A DNA stretch of 64,000 nucleotides, taken from NCBI RefSeq assembly GCF_947500985.1, contig NZ_CANMTX010000002.1, forward strand, positions 248,001 to 312,000, in the 5' to 3' direction. The notes under the pieces are model-generated. The model was given only the letters and a program-made list of their open reading frames with translations, searched no databases and had not been told where the DNA came from. The translations under genes and the position numbers were made by a program. Below are positions 26,719-35,089 of this stretch, piece after piece. The stretch comes from an uncultured Maribacter sp. (GTDB lineage Bacteria > Bacteroidota > Bacteroidia > Flavobacteriales > Flavobacteriaceae). Each line of letters opens with the position of its first letter. Position 1 is the stretch's first letter.

Positions 26719-26778
26719 TCCTTCAAAATTTTTCTATAAACCTTCTGCCAAATGGCAGACTTAAATTATTAGTATAGC

Positions 26779-27810
26779 ATGCAACTGTACAATACGTTAA
26801 GTGCAATAGAAAGAGCGGCTTTAATTGAAGAAGCGGGTAAGGAACGCCTTACTATCTCTTTTTATACCTATGCACACATTGGTAACACCAACATTTTTAG
26901 AAACCACCTTTTTATCAACTGGAATGATATGGACGTTCTTGGGCGAATTTATGTTGCTCACGAGGGTATAAACGCCCAACTTTCCGTTCCGGCTGAAAAC
27001 TTCAATGTTTTTAAAGAGCATTTAGATAGCATTTCTTTTCTAGAAAATGTGCGACTCAATATTGCCATTGAGCAAGACAACCTTTCCTTTTTAAAGTTAA
27101 AAGTGAAAGTGCGTAAGAAAATTGTAGCAGACGGATTGGAGGATAATTCTTTTGATGTCACCAATAAAGGTATTCATGTGGGTGCAGAACAATTCAATGA
27201 ACTTATTGAGGATCCAGATACAGTTTTGGTAGATATGCGAAACCATTATGAAAGTGAAATAGGGCACTTTAAAAATGCCGTTACACCAGATGTTGATACT
27301 TTTAGAGATTCATTAGATATTATTGAACGCGATTTAGCAGATCATAAAAAGGATAAGAAACTGGTAATGTACTGTACTGGCGGAATTCGTTGTGAAAAAG
27401 CGAGTGCCTATTACAAACACAAAGGTTTTGAGCAAGTATTTCAATTAGAAGGTGGAATCATTGAATACACCCGACAAGTAGAGAAAAACAATCTTGAAAA
27501 TAAATTCAAGGGTAAGAATTTTGTTTTTGATCACAGAAGGGGAGAGCGTATAAGCGATGACGTTATTGCCAATTGTCATCAATGTGGCGAGTCTTGCGAT
27601 GAGCATGTTAATTGTGCTAATGAAGCTTGCCATTTATTATTTATACAATGCCCGTCTTGTGCTGAAAAAATGAATAATTGCTGTTCAGATACTTGTAAAG
27701 AAGTTCATGAATTGCCTTTTGAAGAACAAAAAGCATTGAGAAAAGGTAAGGTTGTAAGTAATAAGATATTTAAAAAAGGCCGGTCAGAAGTGCTGAAGTT
27801 TAAAAAGTAG
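26779..27810 (+). CDS. trhO: tRNA uridine(34) hydroxylase, rhodanese-domain protein
   Basis: 343 residues, YceA/TrhO family: O2-dependent 5-hydroxylation of U34 in tRNAs. An N-terminal acylphosphatase-like domain (about 20-115, GRIYVAHEGINAQLS) precedes the rhodanese domain (about 125-225) with CTGGIRCEKAS (C199, C205). A Cys-rich C-terminal domain follows (about 265-315), with CHQC, CDEHVNC and CPSC groups that could bind zinc. Length and motifs are complete. Monocistronic, ended by a terminator at 27859. Confidence 0.93.
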   Translation: MQLYNTLSAIERAALIEEAGKERLTISFYTYAHIGNTNIFRNHLFINWNDMDVLGRIYVAHEGINAQLSVPAENFNVFKEHLDSISFLENVRLNIAIEQDNLSFLKLKVKVRKKIVADGLEDNSFDVTNKGIHVGAEQFNELIEDPDTVLVDMRNHYESEIGHFKNAVTPDVDTFRDSLDIIERDLADHKKDKKLVMYCTGGIRCEKASAYYKHKGFEQVFQLEGGIIEYTRQVEKNNLENKFKGKNFVFDHRRGERISDDVIANCHQCGESCDEHVNCANEACHLLFIQCPSCAEKMNNCCSDTCKEVHELPFEEQKALRKGKVVSNKIFKKGRSEVLKFKK

Positions 27811-27858
27811 TTTTATGTTTTCATAAGGTTTAGGTCATTAAACAATACGATACACTAT

Positions 27859-27887
27859 AAAAAGGCAGCGTTTTTCGCTGTCTTTTT
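27859..27887 (+). terminator. Terminator after trhO
   Basis: AAAAAGGCAGCG (27859-27870) pairs with CGCTGTCTTTTT (27876-27887) around a five-T loop, with one G-U pair; T-rich on the 3' side. Confidence 0.85.
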
Positions 27888-28052
27888 GTGTTTTAAAAAA
27901 AGGCTTGAGTTATTGGTAAAGTCACTATTTAAAACCGACTCCGCTAATTTCACTTTTATTTCACATTAAAAAAACTGTATCTTTACCTATAAGTTTTTTA
28001 TGAACCTTTTTTGGTGAATTTTATAAAATTCGACCAAACCAATATATATAAT

Positions 28053-29246
28053 ATGAGTTGTAGTAGTTGTTCTACCGGTAAGGATGGACAACCAAAGGGA
28101 TGCAAGAATAACGGTACTTGCGGTACAGATGGTTGCAATAAACTGACAGTCTTTGACTGGCTTTCAAATATGTCGCTCCCTAATGGGGAACGACCATTCG
28201 ATTTTGTTGAAGTAAGATTTAAAAATAGTAGAAAAGAATTTTTTAGAAATACAGAGAATCTCTCACTTTCCATAGGCGATATAGTTGCCACACAAGCACA
28301 ATCTGGTCATGACATTGGTATGGTTACCTTAACTGGTGAACTAGTACGTGTGCAAATGAAGCGAAAGAAGGTATCTTTTACTGAAGAAGAAGCTCCAAAG
28401 GTTTACAGAAAAGCTAGTCAGAAAGACATAGATATTTGGCAAAAATGTAGAGATAGAGAAGAAGAAATTAAAAAAAGAGCGCGTGAAATCGCTATTATCT
28501 TAAAACTTCAAATGAAGATTTCTGATGTAGAGTTTCAAGGCGATGGCTCTAAAGCTACTTTTTACTATACAGCCGATGAACGTGTAGATTTTCGTCAGTT
28601 GATAAAAGACATGGCAAAGGCATTCGGTATTCGTATCGAGATGCGTCAAATTGGGTATCGTCAAGAAGCACAAAGGCTTGGTGGTATTGGTTCTTGTGGT
28701 AGAGAGTTATGTTGCTCAACATGGTTAACAGATTTTAGGTCTGTAAGTACTTCTGCAGCACGTTACCAACAACTATCATTGAATCCGCAAAAGCTTGCAG
28801 GTCAATGTGGTAAATTGAAGTGTTGTTTAAATTATGAGCTAGACGTCTATGTAGACGCACTTAAAGATTTTCCTGCTCAAGACACAAAATTGTTTACAGA
28901 AAAAGGACTCGCTTTTTGCCAGAAAACTGATATTTTTAAAGAAATGCTTTGGTTTTCATATAGAGATGATCCTGCTAATTGGCATGTGCTTTCTAAAGAT
29001 CAGGTAAACGAAATCTTAGAGAAGAATAAAAAGAAAGAGAAAGTAGCTAGTTTGGAGATGTATGCAATGGAAATTGCCGTTGAAGAAAAAGTAGTTTTCG
29101 AAAATGTAGTAGGGCAAGACAGTCTTACACGTTTTGATAGACCAAAAGGTGACGGAAACAATAATAAAAATAGGAATAAGAACAAAAATCGCAACCGAAA
29201 TAAGAACAAGAACAGAAATCGTAATAGAAATCAAAAGGATGCGTAG
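28053..29246 (+). CDS. PSP1-domain protein, RicT/YaaT family
   Basis: 397 residues from ATG 28053. The N-terminus is Cys-rich (CSSCSTG, CKNNGTCGTDGC), a possible metal or Fe-S ligand set. The central PSP1 core (about 30-270) ends with the family signature GSCGRELCCSTWL and QCGKLKCCLNYELD. In Bacillus, RicT (YaaT) is part of the Fe-S-bearing RicAFT complex that tunes RNase Y. The C-terminal 30 residues are a low-complexity Lys/Asn/Arg tail, likely disordered and RNA-binding (inference). Its last codons overlap the gldH start by 8 bp, and PBP1A follows. Confidence 0.88.
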   Translation: MSCSSCSTGKDGQPKGCKNNGTCGTDGCNKLTVFDWLSNMSLPNGERPFDFVEVRFKNSRKEFFRNTENLSLSIGDIVATQAQSGHDIGMVTLTGELVRVQMKRKKVSFTEEEAPKVYRKASQKDIDIWQKCRDREEEIKKRAREIAIILKLQMKISDVEFQGDGSKATFYYTADERVDFRQLIKDMAKAFGIRIEMRQIGYRQEAQRLGGIGSCGRELCCSTWLTDFRSVSTSAARYQQLSLNPQKLAGQCGKLKCCLNYELDVYVDALKDFPAQDTKLFTEKGLAFCQKTDIFKEMLWFSYRDDPANWHVLSKDQVNEILEKNKKKEKVASLEMYAMEIAVEEKVVFENVVGQDSLTRFDRPKGDGNNNKNRNKNKNRNRNKNKNRNRNRNQKDA

Positions 29247-29724
29247 TATATTTTTTTGTTTTTTAGCATTAGGGTTCTTTGCTTCTTGTGACAGCAATAT
29301 TATTAAAACCGAGTACCGAACCTTAGAAGATGGAGTTTGGAACAAAGATAATGTTCTTGAATTTTCACTTTCTAAAATGGATACTATTGCGGCGCATGAT
29401 ATTTTTATCAATGTTCGCAATGACAATACTTTCCCATATAGCAATTTATTTATTATTGCATCTTTGACTACACCTGAAGGCGAAGTAACCAAAGACACTT
29501 TAGAATATGCGATGTCGTTACCAGATGGCACATGGCTTGGTAAGGGTAGTGGTAGCATCAAAGAAAATAAATTATGGTATAAAGAAAACATCGTTTTTTC
29601 ATCTTCTGGCGTATATACTATAGAGGTATCACAGGCGATGCGTAAAAATGGTAATGTTTCTGGTATAATTGGGCTAGAAGGTATTACCGATGTAGGTATA
29701 GAAGTAACAAAAAGCACCCCGTAA
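29239..29724 (+). CDS. gldH: Gliding motility lipoprotein GldH
   Basis: 161 residues. The lipobox is FFASC (about residues 13-17) followed by DSN. The body matches what I recall of GldH, with IIKTEYRTLEDGVWNKDNV in split form, an early NDNTFPYSNLF and DGTWLGKGSG. GldH is one of the lipoproteins needed for flavobacterial gliding and the type IX secretion/gliding machinery. ATG 29239 overlaps the upstream PSP1 gene; a longer frame upstream is that gene's Lys/Arg tail read out of frame. The adjacent PBP1A gene is the usual neighbour in this group. Confidence 0.88.
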   Translation: MRSIFFCFLALGFFASCDSNIIKTEYRTLEDGVWNKDNVLEFSLSKMDTIAAHDIFINVRNDNTFPYSNLFIIASLTTPEGEVTKDTLEYAMSLPDGTWLGKGSGSIKENKLWYKENIVFSSSGVYTIEVSQAMRKNGNVSGIIGLEGITDVGIEVTKSTP

Positions 29725-29727
29725 ACA

Positions 29728-32070
29728 ATGGCAAAAGAGGTAAAGAAAAAAACAACGAATAGTTTTTCGAAATTCATATTATGGTTTTGGATCTTGTTTG
29801 GGTCAGGTATTGCTATTGTAGCATTAATTTTCCTTTCCGCTTCTTGGGGACTTTTCGGTGAATTGCCTCCTTATGAGTATTTAGAAAATCCGCAGACCAA
29901 TTTAGCCTCACAAATCATCTCTTCTGATGGTAATTTGTTAGGTAAATTCTATTTAGATGATAACCGTACCGATGTAAACTTTGAAGAGCTGCCAGAAAAT
30001 TTGGTAAATACTCTTATGGCGAGTGAGGATATACGTTTTATGGACCACTCTGGTATTGATTCTCGCGGTACATTGAGAGCATTTTTCTATCTAGGAAAAA
30101 GGGGTGGAGCAAGTACTATAACTCAACAATTGGCTCGTCAACTTTTTGTTGGAAGGGCAGCAAGAGGGTGGAAGCGATATACACAAAAAATTAAAGAATG
30201 GGTTTTAGCTATTAGGTTAGAGCGCAGTTATACCAAAGAAGAAATCATTAGTATGTATTTGAATATTTATGATTTTGGTAATAATGCAGATGGTATACGT
30301 TCTGCAGCTCGTATCTATTTTGGTAAAGAACCGAAAGATCTTAAAATTGAAGAATCTGCCATGTTGGTTGGTATGTTGCAAAACTCATCTCTTTTTAATC
30401 CATTAAGACGAGAGGAAATTACTTTTAAGAAAAGAAACATTGTTCTCGGACAGTTAGCAAGGTACGAGTACATCACAGAGGTAGAAAAAGACTCGCTACA
30501 GGCTATGAAAATGGATATTAATTATAATCCAGAAACGCATAGCGTAGGTTTGGCTACTTACTTTAGAATGTATTTGCAACGTTTCATGAAAGATTGGATA
30601 AATAAGAATCCAAAACCAGCAATCGGTGATGAGCCAGATAAGTACAATCTGTATTTAGACGGACTCAAAATCTACACGACCATTGATTCTAAAATGCAGG
30701 CTAATGCAGAAGAGGCAGTCAATGAACACATGACAAAATTACAAGCTGAATTCTTTCATCAGAATACACCAGATAGAAATAAAACAGCTCCTTTCTTAGA
30801 TATTACTCCAGAGGAAACTAAAGGTATTATGGAACGTGCCATGAAGAATTCTGATCGATGGAAAATTATGAAAAGTGCCGGTAAATCTGAGAAAGAGATT
30901 CGCGAGTCTTTTGATAAGAAAACAGAAATGACTGTTTTTGATTGGAAAAGTCCGACTAAAGAAAAAGATACCATACTTACACCAAGAGATTCCATTCGTT
31001 ATTATAAAACTTTTTTAAGAACGGCAATGATGTCTATGGAGCCACAAACAGGTCATGTTAAAGCATGGGTAGGCGGTATCAATTACAAACATTTTCAATA
31101 TGACAATGTTATACAAGGTGCAAGACAGGCAGGTTCTACTTTTAAACCTTTTGTGTATGCAGCTGCAATAGATCAATTACGACTATCACCTTGTGAAACT
31201 CGCCCAGATACACAATACTGTATAGAAGCTGGTAAACATGGTAATGCTGAGCCATGGTGCCCAAGAAATTCTAATCTTAAGTATTCAGGTAATAGCTATA
31301 CTTTAAAAAAGGCTTTGGCAAATTCTGTGAATACGGTTACAGCTCAATTAATAGATGAGGTAGGTCCAAAATCTGTTGTCAGTATGGTACGGAACTTAGG
31401 GCTTTCAGGAGATATTTTAGAAGTGCCTGCAATTGCTTTAGGTACTGTAGATGTGAATGTATATGAAATGGTTGGCGCATATGGTGCTTTTGCCAATCAA
31501 GGGGTATATGTAAAGCCAGTTATGGTAACCCGTATAGAAAATAAAGATGGTACTGTTTTATATGAATATGTTCCTGAAACTAAAGATGTATTGAGTAAAG
31601 ATGTTTCTTATGCTATTTTAGATCTAATGAAAGGTGTTACTCAAGGTGGTTCAGGTACACGATTGCGTACTACCGGCTATAATAAGTGGAGACCAGAGTA
31701 TGATGAAATTATTACTGGGTATCCTTATAAATTGACAAACCCTATCGCAGGTAAAACGGGTACAACGCAAAATAATAGTGATGGTTGGTTTATGGGTATG
31801 GTTCCTAATCTAGTTACCGGTGTTTGGGTAGGTGGTGAAGAAAGAGCTGTTCACTTTAAAAGTATTACATACGGTCAAGGGGCCTCTATGGCACTACCTA
31901 TTTGGGGCTTGTATATGACTAAGAATTATGCTGATGAAGAGCTAGGTATATCTAAAGAAGATTTTGAGAGGCCAAGCAATATGTCTATCGAAATAAATTG
32001 CGATAAGTTTACGGCTGATATTAAAGAGGATAATGATATTGAAGATGATTTAGAAGATTTAGACTTCTAA
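29728..32070 (+). CDS. Penicillin-binding protein 1A, bifunctional
   Basis: 780 residues. After one membrane helix (about 16-38) comes the GT51 glycosyltransferase domain (about 65-240) with catalytic E100 in ASEDIRFMDH and GGASTITQQLARQLF. The transpeptidase domain (about 410-700) has STFK (Ser near 470), SVN (near 533) and KTGT (near 676). It polymerises and cross-links peptidoglycan. An insert of about 90 residues between the domains (near 335-410) includes charged sequence. The gene starts 3 bp after gldH, so cell-wall synthesis and gliding genes share a transcript. Confidence 0.95.
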   Translation: MAKEVKKKTTNSFSKFILWFWILFGSGIAIVALIFLSASWGLFGELPPYEYLENPQTNLASQIISSDGNLLGKFYLDDNRTDVNFEELPENLVNTLMASEDIRFMDHSGIDSRGTLRAFFYLGKRGGASTITQQLARQLFVGRAARGWKRYTQKIKEWVLAIRLERSYTKEEIISMYLNIYDFGNNADGIRSAARIYFGKEPKDLKIEESAMLVGMLQNSSLFNPLRREEITFKKRNIVLGQLARYEYITEVEKDSLQAMKMDINYNPETHSVGLATYFRMYLQRFMKDWINKNPKPAIGDEPDKYNLYLDGLKIYTTIDSKMQANAEEAVNEHMTKLQAEFFHQNTPDRNKTAPFLDITPEETKGIMERAMKNSDRWKIMKSAGKSEKEIRESFDKKTEMTVFDWKSPTKEKDTILTPRDSIRYYKTFLRTAMMSMEPQTGHVKAWVGGINYKHFQYDNVIQGARQAGSTFKPFVYAAAIDQLRLSPCETRPDTQYCIEAGKHGNAEPWCPRNSNLKYSGNSYTLKKALANSVNTVTAQLIDEVGPKSVVSMVRNLGLSGDILEVPAIALGTVDVNVYEMVGAYGAFANQGVYVKPVMVTRIENKDGTVLYEYVPETKDVLSKDVSYAILDLMKGVTQGGSGTRLRTTGYNKWRPEYDEIITGYPYKLTNPIAGKTGTTQNNSDGWFMGMVPNLVTGVWVGGEERAVHFKSITYGQGASMALPIWGLYMTKNYADEELGISKEDFERPSNMSIEINCDKFTADIKEDNDIEDDLEDLDF

Positions 32071-32091
32071 GTATATTCTATGGTATTCATG

Positions 32092-32123
32092 AAAAGGTCT
32101 TGGTGCAAACCAAGGCCTTTTTT
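32092..32123 (+). terminator. Terminator after PBP1A gene
   Basis: AAAAGGTCTTGG (32092-32103) pairs with CCAAGGCCTTTT (32110-32121) with one G-U pair; T-run follows. Confidence 0.85.
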
Positions 32124-32174
32124 ATTTAATCCATTTTAAATCGGTATTTTAGTGATTAGATAATTTAATAAAAA

Positions 32175-32873
32175 ATGATACGTAAAACAGTAGCAAACGT
32201 AACCGATGCATTAGCAGGAGTAAAAGATGGAATGACCTTTATGTTAGGGGGATTTGGACTTTGTGGGATACCTGAAAATGCGATAAGTGAATTAGTTAAA
32301 TTAGGTGTAAAAAACATCACTTGTATTTCTAATAACGCAGGAGTTGATGATTTTGGCTTGGGATTATTGTTGCAGCAACATCAAATTAAAAAAATGATTT
32401 CTTCTTATGTTGGCGAGAATGATGAATTTGAGCGTCAGATGTTAAGTGGAGAGTTAGATGTTGAACTAACACCACAAGGTACACTGGCTGAAAAATGTAG
32501 AGCTGCACAAGCTGGTTTTCCTGCTTTTTTTACTCCGGCTGGTTATGGTACAGAAGTAGCTGAAGGTAAAGAGGTACGCGAATTCAATGGTAAAATGTAC
32601 ATATTAGAAGAAGCTTTTAAGGCAGATTTTGCATTTGTTAAAGCTTGGAAAGGTGACGCTGCCGGTAACTTAATATTTAAAGGAACTGCACGAAATTTTA
32701 ATCCGTGTATGTGCGGGGCTGCGACAATTACTGTGGCTGAGGTTGAAGAATTAGTGCCTGAAGGAGAATTGGACCCCAACCAAATCCATATTCCAGGGAT
32801 ATTCGTGCAACGCATTTTCAAAGGAAAAGATTACGAGAAAAGAATAGAACAAAGAACGGTACGTCAAAAATAA
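32175..32873 (+). CDS. 3-oxoacid CoA-transferase subunit A
   Basis: 232 residues, class I CoA-transferase alpha subunit. Family markers are the glycine-rich [16 protein letters not shown] near the N-terminus and [18 protein letters not shown] in the middle. With subunit B it moves CoA between succinyl-CoA and acetoacetate, linking ketone or butanoate metabolism to the TCA cycle. The B gene begins 4 bp after the stop. The succinyl-CoA specificity is likely from similarity to ScoA/AtoD but not certain. Confidence 0.92.
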   Translation: MIRKTVANVTDALAGVKDGMTFMLGGFGLCGIPENAISELVKLGVKNITCISNNAGVDDFGLGLLLQQHQIKKMISSYVGENDEFERQMLSGELDVELTPQGTLAEKCRAAQAGFPAFFTPAGYGTEVAEGKEVREFNGKMYILEEAFKADFAFVKAWKGDAAGNLIFKGTARNFNPCMCGAATITVAEVEELVPEGELDPNQIHIPGIFVQRIFKGKDYEKRIEQRTVRQK

Positions 32874-32877
32874 GCGC

Positions 32878-33531
32878 ATGTTAGATAAAAACGGAATTGC
32901 AAAGAGAATTGCACAAGAAGTGGAAGACGGTTATTATGTAAATTTAGGCATAGGTATTCCTACCCTAGTTGCTAATTATGTTCGGGAAGATATTAGTGTA
33001 GAATTTCAAAGTGAAAACGGAATACTTGGAATGGGTCCTTTCCCTTTTAAAGGGGAAGAAGATGCAGATTTAATAAATGCCGGTAAGCAAACTATTACCG
33101 CGCTACCTGGAGCATCTTATTTTGATTCTGCAACGAGTTTTGCTATGATTAGAGGTAAACATGTTGACCTTACCATTCTTGGCGCTATGGAGGTTGCAGA
33201 GAACGGTGATATAGCCAACTGGAAAATTCCAGGTAAAATGGTTAAGGGTATGGGAGGTGCTATGGACCTTGTAGCATCTGCAGAGAATATCATCGTTGCT
33301 ATGATGCATACCAATAGAGCAGGTGAGTCTAAACTATTAAAGAAGTGTAGTCTTCCTTTAACAGGGGTAGGTTGTGTAAAAAAGATTGTAACTAATTTGG
33401 CAGTACTCGAGGTGGTAGAGGATGGCTTTTTGCTATTAGAAAGAGCGCCAGGTGTATCTGTAGATGATATTAAAGCTGCGACTGAGGGTAACTTAATAAT
33501 AAGAGGAGAAGTTGTAGAGATGAATGTTTAG
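32878..33531 (+). CDS. 3-oxoacid CoA-transferase subunit B
   Basis: 217 residues, beta subunit. The catalytic glutamate that forms the CoA thioester is E46 in the conserved SENGILGMGP; VNLGIGIPTLVANY precedes it. The C-terminal part has KMVKGMGGAMDLV and CSLPLTGVGCV. It is co-transcribed with subunit A. No terminator follows directly; the next gene is a 35-codon unit with its own promoter. Confidence 0.93.
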   Translation: MLDKNGIAKRIAQEVEDGYYVNLGIGIPTLVANYVREDISVEFQSENGILGMGPFPFKGEEDADLINAGKQTITALPGASYFDSATSFAMIRGKHVDLTILGAMEVAENGDIANWKIPGKMVKGMGGAMDLVASAENIIVAMMHTNRAGESKLLKKCSLPLTGVGCVKKIVTNLAVLEVVEDGFLLLERAPGVSVDDIKAATEGNLIIRGEVVEMNV

Positions 33532-33575
33532 TAGGGTTGGGTAAATCATCCATGAAATAGGCTTTTCATATTTTT

Positions 33576-33607
33576 CACAACAGGTTATCTTCAGTACACA
33601 ACAATTA
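33576..33607 (+). promoter_or_regulatory. Paired direct repeats upstream of the 35-codon gene (operator candidate)
   Basis: CACAACAGGTTA (33576-33587) and CACAACAATTA (33597-33607) are direct repeats of CACAACA-TTA with starts 21 bp apart, two helical turns. The second abuts the TTG (-33) of the promoter. The same pair with the same 9-bp spacer length occurs at 53504-53535 before another microprotein gene. The arrangement suits a transcription activator. Confidence 0.6.
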
Positions 33608-33641
33608 TTGTCAAAATTCTGAAGAACAGATGTATCTTTAG
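33608..33641 (+). promoter_or_regulatory. Promoter of the 35-codon gene
   Basis: TTG 33608-33610 and TATCTTTA 33633-33640 (one mismatch to TAnnTTTG) spaced 22 bp; the predicted leader is about 35 nt. Confidence 0.55.
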
Positions 33642-33681
33642 ACCTCAATGAAACCCATAACCTGATAATTGCTTAACCATC

Positions 33682-33789
33682 ATGAATTCTCAAATTAATC
33701 ACACTGCAAACGAACACAAAATTCAAGTATATAGAAATGACTTCTTTAGTGGATTTCTAAGACTTACTAAAAAGTTATTTATGTTATAA
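33682..33789 (+). CDS. 35-residue microprotein
   Basis: ATG 33682 to TAA 33787-33789. It encodes 35 residues with a polar N-terminal half and a basic, aromatic C-terminal half (YRNDFFSGFLRLTKKLFML) that could form an amphipathic helix at a membrane. It has its own promoter-like element upstream and a strong terminator starting 18 bp after the stop, so the unit looks like a real, separately expressed gene. No family recognised. Confidence 0.6.
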   Translation: MNSQINHTANEHKIQVYRNDFFSGFLRLTKKLFML

Positions 33790-33806
33790 ATTACTTTTAT
33801 AAAATT

Positions 33807-33840
33807 AAAAAAGAGCGACTTATTAAGTCGCTCTTTTTTT
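33807..33840 (+). terminator. Terminator of the 35-codon gene
   Basis: AAAAAAGAGCGACTT (33807-33821) pairs with AAGTCGCTCTTTTTT (33825-33839) around a 3-base loop; very strong, T-rich 3' side. Confidence 0.92.
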
Positions 33841-33960
33841 TGGCTTTTTTTAGGGGATGAGAATTTTAATAACCTATAATTAAACTTTTAATTTTAAGGT
33901 TGATGAACTAACTTGTCTAGGTTCACAACAATTTTAAGAAGTTTTACCACAAATACTTTA

Positions 33961-33987
33961 TTGTAAGAAAAAGACTACATATATTTG
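33961..33987 (+). promoter_or_regulatory. Promoter candidate for the 121-codon lipoprotein gene
   Basis: TTG 33961-33963 and TATATTTG 33980-33987, spaced 16 bp, slightly short of the usual 17-23. Predicted leader about 45 nt. Confidence 0.5.
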
Positions 33988-34037
33988 AAGTGTAATAAAA
34001 AGTGAATCCCAAATCGCTTTGAAAAACTTAACCTAAA

Positions 34038-34403
34038 ATGAAGTATGTACTTAGTTGCCTAATCTTGTTGGTACTTGTTGCCTCTTGTTCAAAAATTGAA
34101 GAAAATAACGATCCTATAATTGGTATATGGAATCACACCGTGAAAACGGCTACCAATACAAATAAGATGGTTGTTGATAATGAAGAATGGATTTTCAATG
34201 ATGTTTATTTAGGTCGCTTTCACGGTTATAAAGATGGTCAAGTTGTTTATTTGACAGATTTTAATTGGAGTGTTAATGGTGATGTATATATTGTTAGCTA
34301 CCCAGGTACGGATTTCCCCGATGATTATGTTAAAATGCAAGAGACAGATGAAGGAACAATACTTATGAGAACAGAAGGTAAATTATTTGCCGAAAAACAA
34401 TAA
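34038..34403 (+). CDS. Small lipocalin-like lipoprotein
   Basis: 121 residues. The lipobox is VASC (about 14-17), followed by SKIEENNDP. The opening IIGIWNHTV and the later WIFNDVYLGRF and TDFNWSVNGDVYIVSY resemble the start and strands of lipocalin-like lipoproteins of Bacteroidota. This is a pattern impression; no active site is expected. It is a single gene, with a palindrome and a terminator after it. Confidence 0.72.
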   Translation: MKYVLSCLILLVLVASCSKIEENNDPIIGIWNHTVKTATNTNKMVVDNEEWIFNDVYLGRFHGYKDGQVVYLTDFNWSVNGDVYIVSYPGTDFPDDYVKMQETDEGTILMRTEGKLFAEKQ

Positions 34404-34435
34404 AAGTTCGCAAATGAAAAATGCCTACGAGCTAT

Positions 34436-34454
34436 TGCATGTTATAAACATGCA
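34436..34454. repeat. Palindrome TGCATGTT-ATA-AACATGCA
   Basis: Perfect 8-bp arms around a 3-base centre, between a lipoprotein stop and a terminator; no T-run follows. It could be an operator, or a structure in the 3' untranslated RNA. Confidence 0.45.
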
Positions 34455-34510
34455 TAATTAGAGACAGAAAAGTTACCAAATCAACCATTTTATAAAATTT
34501 CCCCCGGTTA

Positions 34511-34537
34511 GGAGCAAAGTAATTTGCTCCTTTTTTT
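34511..34537 (+). terminator. Terminator after the lipocalin-like gene
   Basis: GGAGCAAA (34511-34518) pairs with TTTGCTCC (34523-34530), followed by seven T. It lies 11 bp before the next gene. Confidence 0.88.
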
Positions 34538-34548
34538 ATTTTAGGGGT

Positions 34549-35073
34549 ATGGTACTTACTTACACTTTATGTTCTTTTAAAGAACTAGATCAATTAAGGT
34601 CAATTTCAGAACAAACTTTTGTTACTGCCTTTGCTAAAGACAACGACCCTAAAGATTTTGAAATCTACATTAAAAAAGCTTTTGCATTGGAAACTATTAA
34701 AGAAGAACTTCTTAACCCTAACAGTGATTTTTACTTCGTATACACTAACAATGAAGTTGTTGGGTACTTTAAGTTAAATGTAAAGGAAGCACAGTCAGAA
34801 CTTAAACAAGATGATAGTATTGAATTGGAACGTATATATGTATTACAGAAACATCAAGGTTTAGGTTTAGGCGAGCAATTTCTTCATTACATTAAAACTA
34901 TTGCTAAAGAACGAAATAAGAAAATGTTATGGTTAGGTGTATGGCAAGAGAATAAACGCGCCATAAAATTTTATGAACGCCACGGATTTCAAAAATTCGA
35001 TATCCATCCCTATTTTATTGGTTCAGATGAGCAAACAGATTGGTTAATGCGTTTCAATTTAAGTACCTTGTAG
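34549..35073 (+). CDS. GNAT-family N-acetyltransferase
   Basis: 174 residues. The acetyl-CoA binding motif A is seen as LERIYVLQKHQGLGLGEQF (Q/RxxGxG), followed by the motif B-like NKRAIKFYERHGFQK. The N-terminal part (EQTFVTAFAKDNDPKDFE) resembles PaiA-like polyamine or small-molecule acetylases. Substrate unknown. It begins right after a terminator and is followed 16 bp later by a serine hydrolase gene, so the pair may be co-transcribed. Confidence 0.9.
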   Translation: MVLTYTLCSFKELDQLRSISEQTFVTAFAKDNDPKDFEIYIKKAFALETIKEELLNPNSDFYFVYTNNEVVGYFKLNVKEAQSELKQDDSIELERIYVLQKHQGLGLGEQFLHYIKTIAKERNKKMLWLGVWQENKRAIKFYERHGFQKFDIHPYFIGSDEQTDWLMRFNLSTL

Positions 35074-35089
35074 TTTCAAACTAACTTTC

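Larger units (their letters stand above)
26406..26778. other. recA-trhO intergenic region (373 bp)
   Basis: Divergent gap. It holds an intrinsic terminator on the plus strand at 26625-26656, which belongs to neither neighbour, and the trhO promoter element at 26711. A 7-codon frame (ATG 26596 to TAG 26619, Lys/Arg-rich) ends just before the terminator. A short independent plus-strand RNA ending at about 26656 is possible. I see no annotated-type ncRNA motif. Confidence 0.4.

Noticed and set aside
29155-29240. Repetitive AAT/AAG/CGA-type codons resembling a tandem repeat
   Set aside because: This is low-complexity coding sequence for the Lys/Asn/Arg tail of the PSP1 protein; units are irregular and in frame with the gene, so not a separate DNA repeat or CRISPR.
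33924-33936. Third CACAACAATT-type box upstream of the 121-codon lipoprotein
   Set aside because: Only one half-site; no partner 21 bp upstream and different spacing to its promoter. Noted, but not counted as a third member of the pair motif.
34414-34461. 15-codon frame after the lipocalin-like gene
   Set aside because: Very short, largely made of the palindrome at 34436, no promoter of its own.
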